Below, piece by piece: positions 17,784 to 26,843 of a DNA stretch of 64,000 bases. Location: the NCBI GenBank assembly GCA_013335535.1, contig JAAXVL010000005.1, positions 144,959-208,958 of the forward strand, read 5' to 3'. The stretch's first letter is position 1, and the number at the start of each line of letters is the position of its first letter. The notes beneath the pieces are model-generated. The model made no database searches and was not told the DNA's origin. It saw only the letters and a list, made by a program, of their open reading frames with translations. Position numbers and translations under genes: made by a program. The DNA comes from Azonexaceae bacterium. GTDB taxonomy: Bacteria > Pseudomonadota > Gammaproteobacteria > Burkholderiales > Rhodocyclaceae.

Positions 17784-20618
17784 ATGGAACTCGCCAAAGC
17801 CTTTGAACCAGCCGATATCGAACGCCGCTGGTACCCCGAGTGGGAAGCACAGAATTACTTCGCTGCCGGCGTCGACAGCAGCAAGGCCGCTGACGAAAAC
17901 TTCTGCATCCTGCTGCCGCCGCCGAACGTCACCGGCACGCTGCACATGGGCCACGGCTTCAACCAGACGCTGATGGACGCCCTCACGCGCTATTACAGGA
18001 TGCGTGGCCACAACACGCTGTGGCAGCCGGGCACCGACCACGCCGGCATCGCGACGCAGATCGTCGTCGAGCGCCAACTGGACGCCCAAGGTATCTCGCG
18101 CCACGACCTCGGCCGCGAGAAGTTCCTCGAAAAGGTCTGGGAATGGAAGGAATACTCCGGCAATACCATCACCAAGCAGATGCGCCGCATGGGCACGAGC
18201 CCGGACTGGAAGCGCGAACGCTTCACGATGGATGCCGGCCTCAACAAGGTCGTCACCGAAACCTTCGTCCGCCTGTTCAAGGAAGGCCTGATCTACCGCG
18301 GCAAGCGCCTGGTTAACTGGGACCCAAAGCTGCACACGGCTGTTTCCGACCTCGAAGTGGTGCAGGAGGAAGAAGACGGTTTCATGTGGCACATCCGCTA
18401 CCCGCTGGCCGACGGCTCGAATAGCCTGGTGGTTGCCACGACCCGGCCGGAAACCATGCTTGGCGACACGGCCGTCATGGTCCACCCGGAAGACGAACGC
18501 TACAAGCACATGATCGGCAAGATGGTGAAGTTGCCGCTGACCGACCGTGAAATTCCGATCATCGCCGACAGCTATGTCGATCTCGAATTCGGCACGGGCT
18601 GCGTCAAGGTCACGCCGGCGCATGACTTCAACGACTACGCTGTTGGCCAGCGCCACGGCCTGCCGATGATTTCGATCCTGACGCTCGATGCGAAGATCAA
18701 CGAGAACGCCCCGGAAAAATATCGCGGCCTCGACCGCTTCGACGCCCGCAAGGCCGTCGTCGCCGACCTCGAAGCCCTCGGCATCCTGGAAAAGACCGAC
18801 AAGCACAAGCTCAAGGTGCCGCGCGGCGACCGGACCAATGTCGTCATCGAACCGATGCTCACCGACCAGTGGTTCGTCGCCATGTCCAAGCCCGGCGACG
18901 ACGGCAAGTCGATCACCGAAAAAGCGCTCGACGTCGTGCATTCCGGCGAGATCAAGTTCTATCCGGAAAACTGGGTCAATACCTACAACCAGTGGCTCAA
19001 CAACATCCAGGATTGGTGTATCTCCCGCCAACTGTGGTGGGGCCACCAGATTCCGGCCTGGTACGGCGACAACGGCCAGATTTTCGTTGCTCACAGCGAG
19101 GCAGAAGCCAAGGCCGAAGCCGCCAAGCAGGGCTACACCGGCGCCCTGAGCCGCGACGAAGACGTCCTCGACACCTGGTTCTCGTCCGCCCTGTGGCCGT
19201 TCTCGACGCTGGACTGGACGGGCGACGAGGTGATCGACGCCGCCAACCCGATTTTGCAGCAATATTTGCCGTCAACCGTTCTGGTCACCGGCTTCGACAT
19301 CATCTTCTTCTGGGTCGCCCGCATGGTCATGATGACCAAGCAGATCACCGGCCAGATTCCGTTCAAGCACGTTTATGTGCACGGCCTGATTCGCGATGGC
19401 GAAGGCCAGAAGATGTCGAAGTCCAAGGGCAACGTGCTCGACCCGATCGACCTGATCGACGGCATCGGCCTCGAGGCACTGATCGAAAAACGCACGACCG
19501 GCCTGATGAACCCGAAGCAGGCGGAGAGCATCGCCAAGAAGACGAAGAAGGAATTTCCGGAAGGCATCGCCTCCTTCGGCACCGACGCCCTGCGCTTCAC
19601 CTTCGCCAGCCTCGCCTCGCCCGGCCGCGACATCAAGTTCGACCTCAACCGCTGCGACGGCTACCGCAATTTCTGCAACAAGCTGTGGAACGCCACGCGC
19701 TTCGTGCTGATGAATGTCGAAGGCCACGACCTGGCCCTTGAACACCAGCAGAACGGCCCGGCCTGCGGCGGTTCCGCCCCGCTCGAATTCAGCTTCGCCG
19801 ATCGCTGGATCGTCAGCCAGCTACAGCGCGTCGAGAAGGAAGTCGAGCAGCACTTCACCGACTACCGTTTCGACCTTGTCGCCCAGGCCATCTACAAGTT
19901 CATCTGGGACGAGTTCTGCGACTGGTACCTGGAAATCGCCAAGGTCGAGATCCAGACCGGCAATGACGCCCAACAGCGCGGCGCCCGCCGGACCCTGGTG
20001 CGCACGCTGGAAGCCATCCTGCGCCTGGCCCATCCGCTGATTCCGTTCATCACCGAAGAATTGTGGCAGACCGTGGCGCCGATCGCCGGCCGCAAGACGC
20101 ACGATTCGATCATGCTCGCCGCCTACCCGCGCGCCGAGGAGTACAAGATCGACCCGGCTTCGGAAGCCAAGGTCGAGCGCCTCAAGGCCCTGGCCTACGC
20201 GACCCGCAACCTGCGCGGCGAGATGAACGTCTCGCCTGCCCTGCGTATGCCGCTGCTGGTGGCCGGTGGCGGTGCCGAGATTTCCGAGTTCGCGGCCATC
20301 CTGCAAGCTCTGGGTAAGCTCTCCGAGGTACAAATCGTTTCCGACATGCCGGCCGATGCCATGGCGCCGGTTGCCGTGGTCGGTGAAACCCGCCTGATGC
20401 TCAAGGTGGAAATTGACGTTGCCGCCGAACGCGTACGCCTCGCCAAGGAAATCGAGAAGCTGGAAAAGCAGATTTCGATTGCCCAGGGCAAGCTCGCCAA
20501 CGAAGGTTTCGTCGCTCGCGCCCCGGCGGCAGTGATCGATCAGGAAAAACAGCGGGTCGCCGATTTCACGGCGACGCTGGAACAACTCAAGCCCCAGCTT
20601 GCCAAGTTGGGTAACTAA
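17784..20618 (+). CDS. valS: Valyl-tRNA synthetase
   Basis: This class I synthetase charges tRNA-Val and edits mischarged threonine. The HIGH-type motif HMGH is at residues 54-57, within [20 protein letters not shown] is at 543-547. The CP1 editing domain lies between them and contains [21 protein letters not shown]-terminal coiled-coil arm ([20 protein letters not shown]) binds tRNA. The ATG at 17784 ([17 protein letters not shown]) gives 944 residues. An upstream in-frame start would overlap the -10 box. Confidence 0.98.
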   Translation: MELAKAFEPADIERRWYPEWEAQNYFAAGVDSSKAADENFCILLPPPNVTGTLHMGHGFNQTLMDALTRYYRMRGHNTLWQPGTDHAGIATQIVVERQLDAQGISRHDLGREKFLEKVWEWKEYSGNTITKQMRRMGTSPDWKRERFTMDAGLNKVVTETFVRLFKEGLIYRGKRLVNWDPKLHTAVSDLEVVQEEEDGFMWHIRYPLADGSNSLVVATTRPETMLGDTAVMVHPEDERYKHMIGKMVKLPLTDREIPIIADSYVDLEFGTGCVKVTPAHDFNDYAVGQRHGLPMISILTLDAKINENAPEKYRGLDRFDARKAVVADLEALGILEKTDKHKLKVPRGDRTNVVIEPMLTDQWFVAMSKPGDDGKSITEKALDVVHSGEIKFYPENWVNTYNQWLNNIQDWCISRQLWWGHQIPAWYGDNGQIFVAHSEAEAKAEAAKQGYTGALSRDEDVLDTWFSSALWPFSTLDWTGDEVIDAANPILQQYLPSTVLVTGFDIIFFWVARMVMMTKQITGQIPFKHVYVHGLIRDGEGQKMSKSKGNVLDPIDLIDGIGLEALIEKRTTGLMNPKQAESIAKKTKKEFPEGIASFGTDALRFTFASLASPGRDIKFDLNRCDGYRNFCNKLWNATRFVLMNVEGHDLALEHQQNGPACGGSAPLEFSFADRWIVSQLQRVEKEVEQHFTDYRFDLVAQAIYKFIWDEFCDWYLEIAKVEIQTGNDAQQRGARRTLVRTLEAILRLAHPLIPFITEELWQTVAPIAGRKTHDSIMLAAYPRAEEYKIDPASEAKVERLKALAYATRNLRGEMNVSPALRMPLLVAGGGAEISEFAAILQALGKLSEVQIVSDMPADAMAPVAVVGETRLMLKVEIDVAAERVRLAKEIEKLEKQISIAQGKLANEGFVARAPAAVIDQEKQRVADFTATLEQLKPQLAKLGN

Positions 20619-20629
20619 AAAGGATTTAC

Positions 20630-21109
20630 ATGTCCCAAGACAAACGCGGCCTCCTCTCCCAGATCTTCATCGCCCTGATGATTTTCTCGGCGCTGGTTGG
20701 CGCCTGGAGCGTTGCCTTCATGATCTCGTGGCCGAAGGACAAGACCGACGTCTGGAAGCCCGAATTCCGCGTCGTCGCGATCTGCGCCAACAAGGAACCC
20801 TGCGGCTTCGCCTACAAGGATCTGGCCGATGCGAAGGCCAAGGGCCTGTACACAACGCTAACGCCGACCGAGCCGGCCGGCGACATCCAGGAAGAACAAA
20901 ACTGGCTCAAATGGAAGATCGAAAACGGCGTTTTCGAGGTCAAGGCTTCGTCCTGGCACTTCCAGACGACGATCCGCTACACGGTCGAGAATGAAGTGCC
21001 TGTCCTGCTTGATTATCAGGATATCGATGTACCCCGAGCCTTCTATTACGGCGTTGCTGCCGCGCTCTTCTCGATGCTCGGCCTCTATTTGCGCAGGCTG
21101 CGCGGCTAA
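20630..21109 (+). CDS. Hypothetical protein with two membrane helices
   Basis: A 159-residue protein preceded by a good ribosome-binding site (AAGGATTTACATG), 11 bases after valS. Hydrophobic helices lie at about residues 12-31 and 135-153. The region between them (about 100 residues) would face the periplasm and contains two cysteines (CANKEPCGFAYKDL) spaced for a disulfide. No family is recognised. The gene converges on pabBC, and the junction is filled by a large inverted repeat. Confidence 0.6.
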   Translation: MSQDKRGLLSQIFIALMIFSALVGAWSVAFMISWPKDKTDVWKPEFRVVAICANKEPCGFAYKDLADAKAKGLYTTLTPTEPAGDIQEEQNWLKWKIENGVFEVKASSWHFQTTIRYTVENEVPVLLDYQDIDVPRAFYYGVAAALFSMLGLYLRRLRG

Positions 21110-21128
21110 TCGAGGCCCAAGCTGACAT

Positions 21129-21166
21129 TGCCACGGTCAACCGGAAAAATCGGCCAAATTTGAAAT
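21129..21166 (-). repeat. Dispersed CCGGTTGACCGTGG element, copy 1
   Basis: On the minus strand this copy reads through an AT-rich tail into TTTTCCGGTTGACCGTGGC. The last 19 bases pair perfectly with copy 2 (21176-21194) across a 27-base loop. It lies just after the stop of the two-helix protein gene. Confidence 0.85.
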
Positions 21167-22804
21167 TCAGGCAAATTTTCCGGTTGACCGTGGCGATACC
21201 CGCACCAGCCCCCTGAGGGCATTTCCCAGCCAGAAACCGTCGGCCAGATCGGCCGGATACAGCACCGCCTCGCGCGCCCGACCGGTCGCCAACAGCTCTG
21301 CCCGCAACACGCCGGGCAAGGCGCCACTGGCCAACGGCGGCGTCAGCAGAACGCCGTCGCGTTCGACGAAAACGTTGCTGCGCGCCCCTTCGGCCACCTC
21401 GCCACGTTCATTCAGAAAAACCACGTCGAACAGTTGCGGATCGCCGTCCAGCGCCTTGAGCGCCGCGTCATACTGCGCCCGGTCCGTGGTCTTGTGGCGA
21501 CGCAGCGGATAAGCCGATTCGATGTTCGCTGCGGCCAGCACGGCATGGCGTGGCTCGCTCGGCTCGGCCCCCTGCGGGAAGGATTGAACGTCGATACAAC
21601 CGTCCTTGGACAGGGTCAGGCGTACCCGCCAGACGCCGGCAACGGGCTGCGCGGCCAGCAATTCAGCCACCTGCGCTTCGTCACAGGCAAACCCCAGCCA
21701 AGCCGCCGATCGCCGCAAACGCTCCAGATGCCCGGCCAGCCTCGGATAGCCTCCGTCTTCACGACGCAGCGTTTCGATCAATAGCAGACCGGGATCGCAC
21801 TCGCGCAGGAAGCGGGATTTAAGCAGGCATTCCTGCCATTCCGCGGTCGGCTGCGAATCGGCAACGATGCCACTGCCCACCCCGAGCTTGCCGTGGCCAT
21901 CGGCGCCCAGCTCCAAGCTGCGAATCGCCACGTTGAGTCGAAAATCGCCATCGGGCGCCAGCCAGCCCAAGGCTCCGGTGTAAATGCCACGGTCAGTACA
22001 TTCCAGTTCGCCCGCGATCTGCATCGCCCTGATCTTCGGCGCCCCGGTGATCGAACCGCAAGGAAAGAGCGCGCGCAGGATTTCGCCGAAACTCCGCCCG
22101 CCGACATTGGCCGAAACCTCCGACACCATCTGCCACAGCGTCGGGTATTCCTCGATATCGAACAACCGGTCCACCACGACGCTGCCTTGATCGGCGACGC
22201 GCCCGAGATCGTTGCGCAGCAGGTCGACGATCATCAGATTTTCCGCCCGGTCCTTGGCGGAATCGCGAAGCTGTTCGGGCAACGCGCTACGCGGCGCCGT
22301 ACCCTTCATTGGTCGCGTCACAAGACGCTCGCCGCGCCGCTCGACAAACAGCTCCGGCGACAGCGAAACCAGACCCTGCCGGGTATCACCGACAAAACCG
22401 CCGTAACGAACCGGTTGCCGCTCGCGCAAACGGGCATAAAGCGCCAGCGGCGAGCCGAACCATTCAAAGTCGAGCGGAAAGGTGAAATTGACCTGATAGC
22501 AGTCGCCTTCAAAAATCAGCCGTTTTATCCGGTTGACCGTGGCAACGTAGGTTTCTTCATCGATTGCCGGCTGCAAGCCGCCAACACCGGCCACACCAAG
22601 GCCATGAGCCTGCAACCACGCCCCGGCCTCAGTCGCCGATAGCGAAATCCGCTCTACAAACCGCCAGAACCGGGCCAGGATTCGCCCACCCGCGTGCCAG
22701 CCAATAGGTGCCGAGCTCGGTTCCAGCAGATAGCCCAGCTCATAATCGAGACCAATCACCGTCCACTGCGGATCATCCTGCAGCGTCAGCAACGCAACCT
22801 CCAA
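21167..22804 (-). CDS. pabBC: Aminodeoxychorismate synthase component I fused to aminodeoxychorismate lyase (PabB-PabC)
   Basis: The fusion makes 4-aminobenzoate for folate. The PabB half contains KRLIFEGDCYQVNFTFPL, the chorismate-binding RPMKGTAPRS and the metal-site CGSITGAPKIRAMQI. The last 200 residues are a class IV aminotransferase-fold lyase (FDVVFLNERGEVAEGARSN). The listed start is a TTG, but homology appears to extend upstream in frame to about 22913 (FTAFFEDRRAPDGEP) without any ATG, GTG or TTG. An ATA overlapping the tusA stop is the only candidate. The C-terminus is encoded by a dispersed repeat, and another copy lies in the PabB half. Confidence 0.9.
   Translation of the reverse strand: MEVALLTLQDDPQWTVIGLDYELGYLLEPSSAPIGWHAGGRILARFWRFVERISLSATEAGAWLQAHGLGVAGVGGLQPAIDEETYVATVNRIKRLIFEGDCYQVNFTFPLDFEWFGSPLALYARLRERQPVRYGGFVGDTRQGLVSLSPELFVERRGERLVTRPMKGTAPRSALPEQLRDSAKDRAENLMIVDLLRNDLGRVADQGSVVVDRLFDIEEYPTLWQMVSEVSANVGGRSFGEILRALFPCGSITGAPKIRAMQIAGELECTDRGIYTGALGWLAPDGDFRLNVAIRSLELGADGHGKLGVGSGIVADSQPTAEWQECLLKSRFLRECDPGLLLIETLRREDGGYPRLAGHLERLRRSAAWLGFACDEAQVAELLAAQPVAGVWRVRLTLSKDGCIDVQSFPQGAEPSEPRHAVLAAANIESAYPLRRHKTTDRAQYDAALKALDGDPQLFDVVFLNERGEVAEGARSNVFVERDGVLLTPPLASGALPGVLRAELLATGRAREAVLYPADLADGFWLGNALRGLVRVSPRSTGKFA
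21171..21194 (+). repeat. Dispersed CCGGTTGACCGTGG element, copy 2
   Basis: This copy matches TTTTCCGGTTGACCGTGGC (21176-21194) exactly and is the right arm of the inverted repeat with copy 1. It encodes the last residues of PabBC (SPRSTGKF), and the pabBC stop codon lies in the loop. The hairpin is placed to act as a bidirectional terminator between convergent genes. Confidence 0.85.
22521..22543 (+). repeat. Dispersed CCGGTTGACCGTGG element, copy 3 (core only)
   Basis: A perfect 15-base core CCGGTTGACCGTGGC preceded by TTTTAT, inside pabBC. Read in the gene's frame it encodes ATVNR just ahead of the conserved IFEGDCYQVN segment. The long AT-rich tail is not conserved. Confidence 0.65.
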
Positions 22805-22914
22805 CGAGGCCGTATCGCGAACCTCGAGGCAATCAATCAGGCCGTCGAAACGCCAAGCGGCGGGCTCACCATCCGGCGCCCGCCTGTCTTCGAAAAATGC
22901 GGTGAATTCAGTGC

Positions 22915-23148
22915 TTATTTGCGCTTCAGATAAAACTCGAAAACGCGATTTTCTTCTTTTTGCTCAAGCAGTTCATTGCCGGTTTGCTTGGCAAAAGCCG
23001 GAAAATCCTTCAACGAACCGGGATCGGTCGCCAGTACGCGCAGAACCTGGCCAGACTCCATCTCGGCAAGCGTCTTCTTGGTACGCAGGATGGGCAACGG
23101 GCAGTTCAGCCCCTTTACGTCGAGATCGCGATTAAATTCCATGTTCAT
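22915..23148 (-). CDS. tusA: TusA/SirA-type sulfur carrier protein
   Basis: A 77-residue sulfur carrier. The family motif CPxP is at residues 16-19 (GLNCPLPILRTKK), with Cys16 carrying the persulfide. TusA-like proteins deliver sulfur for tRNA thiolation, molybdenum cofactor synthesis or sulfur oxidation. The ATG at 23142 (MEFNRDLD) is an equally good start. Its stop codon overlaps the beginning of the pabBC reading frame. The neighbourhood (moaC, soxYZ) fits a sulfur-trafficking role. Confidence 0.92.
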   Translation of the reverse strand: MNMEFNRDLDVKGLNCPLPILRTKKTLAEMESGQVLRVLATDPGSLKDFPAFAKQTGNELLEQKEENRVFEFYLKRK

Positions 23149-23181
23149 TCGGCCAAATGGATTAGAGGTACGATTTTACCT

Positions 23182-24633
23182 CTAAAAATTCCGCTTTTCC
23201 TTGAGTTCCTCGATCTGGCGCTGCTTCAACTCGCGCAAGCGCGCATCGATGGATGACATTTCGAAAAAATTCGCATCGCCAGCCTTTTGCGCCTGCTGCA
23301 GTTGCTCTACCGCCCCCGCCGTCTGGCCCTGCAAGACAAAAACCTCGGCCAATGCTCGGTGCTGCATCGCCTGCTTGCCAAGCCCGGCGTAACTTTCAGC
23401 GCGCATCTTGTGCAAGCGGACATCGTCCGGGTTATCGCCCAGGCGCGCCTCGACAAAGCGCAACGCCTCATCGTAACGACGGGCGCCCAGCAAGGCTGCG
23501 CCGTAGCCATAGAGCAAGCCCTGATTGAGCGGGAAGCGCACCATCGCATCGCGATAAATCGTCAATCCGCCCGCCGGATCGGCCTGGGCAATCCGGATAT
23601 CGGCGCGCAAATGCTCGAGCATCGCGGCCGAAACCTTGAGGCGACGAATCGTTTCGATTTCCCGCTCAGCACCGCCCCAATCCCGATTCCGGTAGCGCGC
23701 GAAAGCCAGGCCAAAACGAATGGCCGCCTCGGAAGCAAACTTCCTTTCCCGCAGCAGTTTTTCCAGATCCTTCACCGCATCGCCCGGCGTCCCCTGCATG
23801 GCCCGCACCTTGGCGCGTACCAGCTGGAAATCGACGCTATCCGCCACCTGGCGGTAAGGCACCGCCTGCTCGCGGTTCTGCATGTCGGTCAGGCGCTCGC
23901 CAGTCAGCGGATGGGTGCGCAGGTAGGCCGTCGCGTTATTTTCATACAGCCGCACCGATTTTTGCAGGCGCTCGAAAAACACCCCCATGCCGCGCACGTC
24001 AAAACCGGCCTTGCCCAGGATATCGAAGCCTTGCCGGTCAGCCTCTCGCTCGAAATCCCGGGAAAACGCCAGCTGAGCTGAAATCGCGCCGGCCTGCGTC
24101 GTCGCAATCGCCGCGCCAGCCATCTGCCCGCTCGAGCGCGCCGCCAGCAAGGCCAGCGCCATCGCCACCATCGACGCCATGCCGATCTGCTTCGACTGAA
24201 ACACCTGGCGCGCGATGTGGCGCTGCGTCACATGCGATATTTCATGCGCCAGAACACCGGCCAGTTCCGATTCGGTCTGTGCCGACAACATCAGCCCGGT
24301 ATGCACGCCGATGTAGCCGCCTGGCATGGCAAAAGCATTGATATTCGGATCGTTGATCGGAAAAAAATAGAAGCCGAAACCGGGATCGTTGCTGACCGCC
24401 GCCAATCGACCACCCAGTTGATTCAGATAGGCCTCGATATCGGCATCATCAAGATACGACGGTTCGCGCCAGCGAATTTCATGCATGATCTGCTGACCGA
24501 TTTTCTTCTCGGTACTCAGCGACAAGTCGTTGCTGGCCGCATCGCCCAACTCCGGCAATTCGTCGGCTGCAACAGGCTGCAAAGCCAGCGTGCAGGCGAG
24601 AAGGGCGGCGATGAATCGTTGGCTCAGGTGCAT
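23182..24633 (-). CDS. BepA-like periplasmic M48 metalloprotease with TPR repeats
   Basis: A 483-residue protein with a signal peptide (MHLSQRFIAALLACTLALQP, cleaved near residue 23). The zinc protease motif HEISH is at 130-134, and a third ligand Glu lies in FEREADRQGFDIL. The C-terminal half carries TPR repeats. BepA-type enzymes assist or degrade stalled outer-membrane proteins such as LptD, and lptFG lie elsewhere in this window. It is divergent from moaC. Assignment to the family is secure, but equivalence to E. coli BepA is inferred. Confidence 0.9.
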   Translation of the reverse strand: MHLSQRFIAALLACTLALQPVAADELPELGDAASNDLSLSTEKKIGQQIMHEIRWREPSYLDDADIEAYLNQLGGRLAAVSNDPGFGFYFFPINDPNINAFAMPGGYIGVHTGLMLSAQTESELAGVLAHEISHVTQRHIARQVFQSKQIGMASMVAMALALLAARSSGQMAGAAIATTQAGAISAQLAFSRDFEREADRQGFDILGKAGFDVRGMGVFFERLQKSVRLYENNATAYLRTHPLTGERLTDMQNREQAVPYRQVADSVDFQLVRAKVRAMQGTPGDAVKDLEKLLRERKFASEAAIRFGLAFARYRNRDWGGAEREIETIRRLKVSAAMLEHLRADIRIAQADPAGGLTIYRDAMVRFPLNQGLLYGYGAALLGARRYDEALRFVEARLGDNPDDVRLHKMRAESYAGLGKQAMQHRALAEVFVLQGQTAGAVEQLQQAQKAGDANFFEMSSIDARLRELKQRQIEELKEKRNF

Positions 24634-24697
24634 GGTGCTATGATACCGCAGCCACGAAAAGCGCCGTCCCGGTGCATCGTAACCAATCGTAAATCCC

Positions 24698-25180
24698 GTG
24701 ACCGACCAGACCCTGACTCACTTTGACAACGCCGGCCAAGCCCATATGGTCGACGTTGGCGCCAAGGCCGAAACCGCCCGCGTCGCCCGCGCCGCAGGCA
24801 GCATTTTCATGAAGCCCGAAACTCTGGCGCTGATTCGCGCCGGCTCCGCCAAGAAAGGCGACGTGCTGGGCATCGCCCGCATCGCTGCCATCCAGGCCTC
24901 GAAGCGAACCGGCAACCTGATTCCGCTGTGCCACCCGATCGCCCTGACCCGCGTCACCGCCGACTTTGCCATCGATGAAGCGCAAAACGCAGTGCATTGT
25001 GAAGTCGTCGCCGAATGTTTCGGCCGCACCGGCATTGAAATGGAAGCATTGACCGCAACATCGGTTGGCCTGCTAACCATCTACGACATGTGCAAGGCCG
25101 TCGACCGCGGCATGCACATCGAAAATGTTCGCCTGCTGGAAAAATCCGGCGGCAAATCCGGCCACTGGGTCGCCGAATAA
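24698..25180 (+). CDS. moaC: Cyclic pyranopterin monophosphate synthase
   Basis: MoaC converts 3',8-cyclo-GTP to cyclic pyranopterin monophosphate in molybdenum cofactor synthesis. Diagnostic segments are [34 protein letters not shown] and [12 protein letters not shown] (active-site Asp/Lys). It starts at GTG 24698 and has 160 residues, a normal length. The other moa genes are not in the window. soxYZ follow 16 bases downstream on the same strand. Confidence 0.97.
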   Translation: MTDQTLTHFDNAGQAHMVDVGAKAETARVARAAGSIFMKPETLALIRAGSAKKGDVLGIARIAAIQASKRTGNLIPLCHPIALTRVTADFAIDEAQNAVHCEVVAECFGRTGIEMEALTATSVGLLTIYDMCKAVDRGMHIENVRLLEKSGGKSGHWVAE

Positions 25181-25196
25181 CATTCCCGCAAAGACC

Positions 25197-25670
25197 ATGT
25201 CCGAACTGCGCAGAAAATTCCTCAAAGGCAGCGCCTCTGCCGCCCTGTTATCACCATTCATCGGCACCGGGCTCCTCATGCCATCCCGTGTTCTGGCCGC
25301 GGAGTGGAACAAGAATGCCTTTACCGCCCGCACCGTCAATGACGCGCTCAAAGCCTACGGCAGCGCCAATGCCGCCGAATCGCGCGACATTGTGATCAAC
25401 GCTCCCGAAATCGCCGAAAATGGCGCCAAGGTAGAAGTCGAGATCACCAGCAATATCGCCAACACCCGCAGCCTGGCCATCTTCGCCGACAAGAACCCGA
25501 TGCCCCTTTGCTCGGCCATCGAGTTCGCCGGCCCGGTCCTGCCTTACGTCAAAGCCCAGCTCAAAATGGCCGAAACCACGCGCATCCGGGCCGTAGCCAA
25601 AACCACTGACGGAAAATCCTACGTTGCTTTCCGCGAGATCAAGGTGACGCTTGGCGGATGTGGAGGCTGA
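25197..25670 (+). CDS. soxY: Sulfur-oxidation carrier protein SoxY
   Basis: SoxY is the subunit that carries sulfur intermediates covalently during thiosulfate oxidation in the periplasm. The ATG at 25197 opens a twin-arginine signal peptide (RRKFLKGSASAALLSPFIG), as expected for SoxY. The C-terminus ends in GGCGG, the flexible arm with the carrier cysteine (Cys155). About 157 residues. soxZ follows after two bases. No soxA, soxX, soxB or soxCD is present here. Confidence 0.96.
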   Translation: MSELRRKFLKGSASAALLSPFIGTGLLMPSRVLAAEWNKNAFTARTVNDALKAYGSANAAESRDIVINAPEIAENGAKVEVEITSNIANTRSLAIFADKNPMPLCSAIEFAGPVLPYVKAQLKMAETTRIRAVAKTTDGKSYVAFREIKVTLGGCGG

Positions 25671-25672
25671 CC

Positions 25673-25984
25673 ATGGCAGATCAAATCAAGATTCGCGCCC
25701 AGAATCAGGGTGAAATCACCGACATTCGCATCCTCATGCAGCACCCGATGGAAACCGGGCAGCGCAAGGATGACAAGGGGCAAAGCTTTCCGACGCTTTT
25801 TATCCAGACCTTCACGGTCAGCCTGAATGGAAAGCCGATTATCGACGGCCAACTCAATACATCGATATCCAAAAATCCGCTATTCACCTTCAAGGCGCGC
25901 GGCCTCAAGACCGGTGACAAGTTGTCGGTCGCCTGGGTAGATAACAGCGGTGACCGGCGCCAGGACGAAATCACTGTCGCCTGA
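25673..25984 (+). CDS. soxZ: Sulfur-oxidation carrier partner SoxZ
   Basis: SoxZ is the 103-residue beta-sandwich partner of SoxY. It has no signal peptide and is presumably exported as a SoxYZ complex by SoxY's Tat signal. Diagnostic segments are IKIRAQNQGEITDIRILMQH and NPLFTFKARGLKTGDKLSV. It starts two bases after soxY and is followed by a strong hairpin terminator. Confidence 0.96.
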   Translation: MADQIKIRAQNQGEITDIRILMQHPMETGQRKDDKGQSFPTLFIQTFTVSLNGKPIIDGQLNTSISKNPLFTFKARGLKTGDKLSVAWVDNSGDRRQDEITVA

Positions 25985-26010
25985 ACATTTTCCGCTCCAC
26001 CAAAGAAAAA

Positions 26011-26034
26011 AGCCCGTCTGAAACCAGACGGGCT
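26011..26034. terminator. Bidirectional terminator between soxZ and cspA
   Basis: A perfect 10-bp stem, AGCCCGTCTG with CAGACGGGCT, has an AAAC loop. It is flanked by AAAAAA on the left and TTTATAA on the right, so it can act on both convergent genes. Confidence 0.85.
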
Positions 26035-26058
26035 TTATAACGTGCTGTTATCCGTAGC

Positions 26059-26262
26059 TTAGGTGCTCTGGATATTGGAAGCCTGCTTGCCCTTGGGGCC
26101 TTGCACGACGTCGAAGGAAACTTTTTGACCTTCCTTCAGAGTCTTGAAACCATTCATGTTGATGGCGGAGAAATGTGCGAAAAGATCTTCGCTGCCATCA
26201 TCAGGAGTGATAAAGCCAAAACCCTTGGAATCATTGAACCACTTGACAGTACCGATTGCCAT
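26059..26262 (-). CDS. Cold-shock domain protein (CspA family)
   Basis: A 67-residue single-strand nucleic acid chaperone. RNP1 is KGFGFI and RNP2 is DLFAHFSAI, in the usual single beta-barrel. The ATG at 26262 ([17 protein letters not shown]) is the conserved start. The 272 bases upstream to clpS hold no other gene and probably include a long cold-shock leader, which is common in this family. I could not identify a specific cold-box motif by eye. Confidence 0.97.
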   Translation of the reverse strand: MAIGTVKWFNDSKGFGFITPDDGSEDLFAHFSAINMNGFKTLKEGQKVSFDVVQGPKGKQASNIQST

Positions 26263-26534
26263 GTTTGCAACTTTCTTACAAAAGACGAACAAATTTACGG
26301 GTCTCCCCGACTCCCTGTTTGAACTCAGTGACCCGGTGCATTGCAGCAACCTCGATACAGCTAGAAGCCAAACACGATTGCTTTCTACGCCAGTTGAATT
26401 ATGTCGTCAACAAGTTTCGTTGCGGCAGCGCAGCAAACTTTCGCATCGCAAATCGCCGAGCTGATCTGGAAATCGGCCAATTCGCCCCAATGTTTTTTAT
26501 TGCGGATTAAGACGGACTGTATAAAATCGAACGC

Positions 26535-26843
26535 ATGGCGACAAAGGCACAGGAAGGCGGACAACTAGCGACACAGCGCAGCAAGCTGGGGCCGCCGAAA
26601 ATGTACAAGGTACTGTTGTTGAACGACGATTACACCCCAATGGATTTCGTAATCACCGTGCTGCAACGGTTTTTTTCTCTGGATACTGAACAAGCAACGC
26701 AAATCATGCTCAAAGTTCACAACGAGGGTCGTGGTGTCTGCGGGATTTTTCCGCGGGATATCGCTGCAACCAAAGTTGAACAGGTCATTGCATTCGCACG
26801 CCAGCACCAACACCCGCTTGCCTGCATCATGGAGGAAAACTGA
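26535..26843 (+). CDS. clpS: ATP-dependent Clp protease adaptor ClpS
   Basis: ClpS delivers N-end-rule substrates to ClpAP. The core matches the family: [18 protein letters not shown], the VLQRFFS helix, [17 protein letters not shown] and the C-terminal EN. At 102 residues the length is normal. TATAAA lies 15 bases before the ATG (26520-26525), so the leader is very short. Its TGA overlaps the clpA ATG. Confidence 0.97.
   Translation: MATKAQEGGQLATQRSKLGPPKMYKVLLLNDDYTPMDFVITVLQRFFSLDTEQATQIMLKVHNEGRGVCGIFPRDIAATKVEQVIAFARQHQHPLACIMEEN

Noticed and set aside
17718..19262. Long open reading frame antisense to valS (514 codons)
   Set aside because: It has no recognisable domain, and its pattern is the expected shadow of a GC-rich coding strand. 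Similar long antisense frames oppose aceB (34445-36244), the histidine kinase (40132-41925) and the monomeric isocitrate dehydrogenase (59561-61882).
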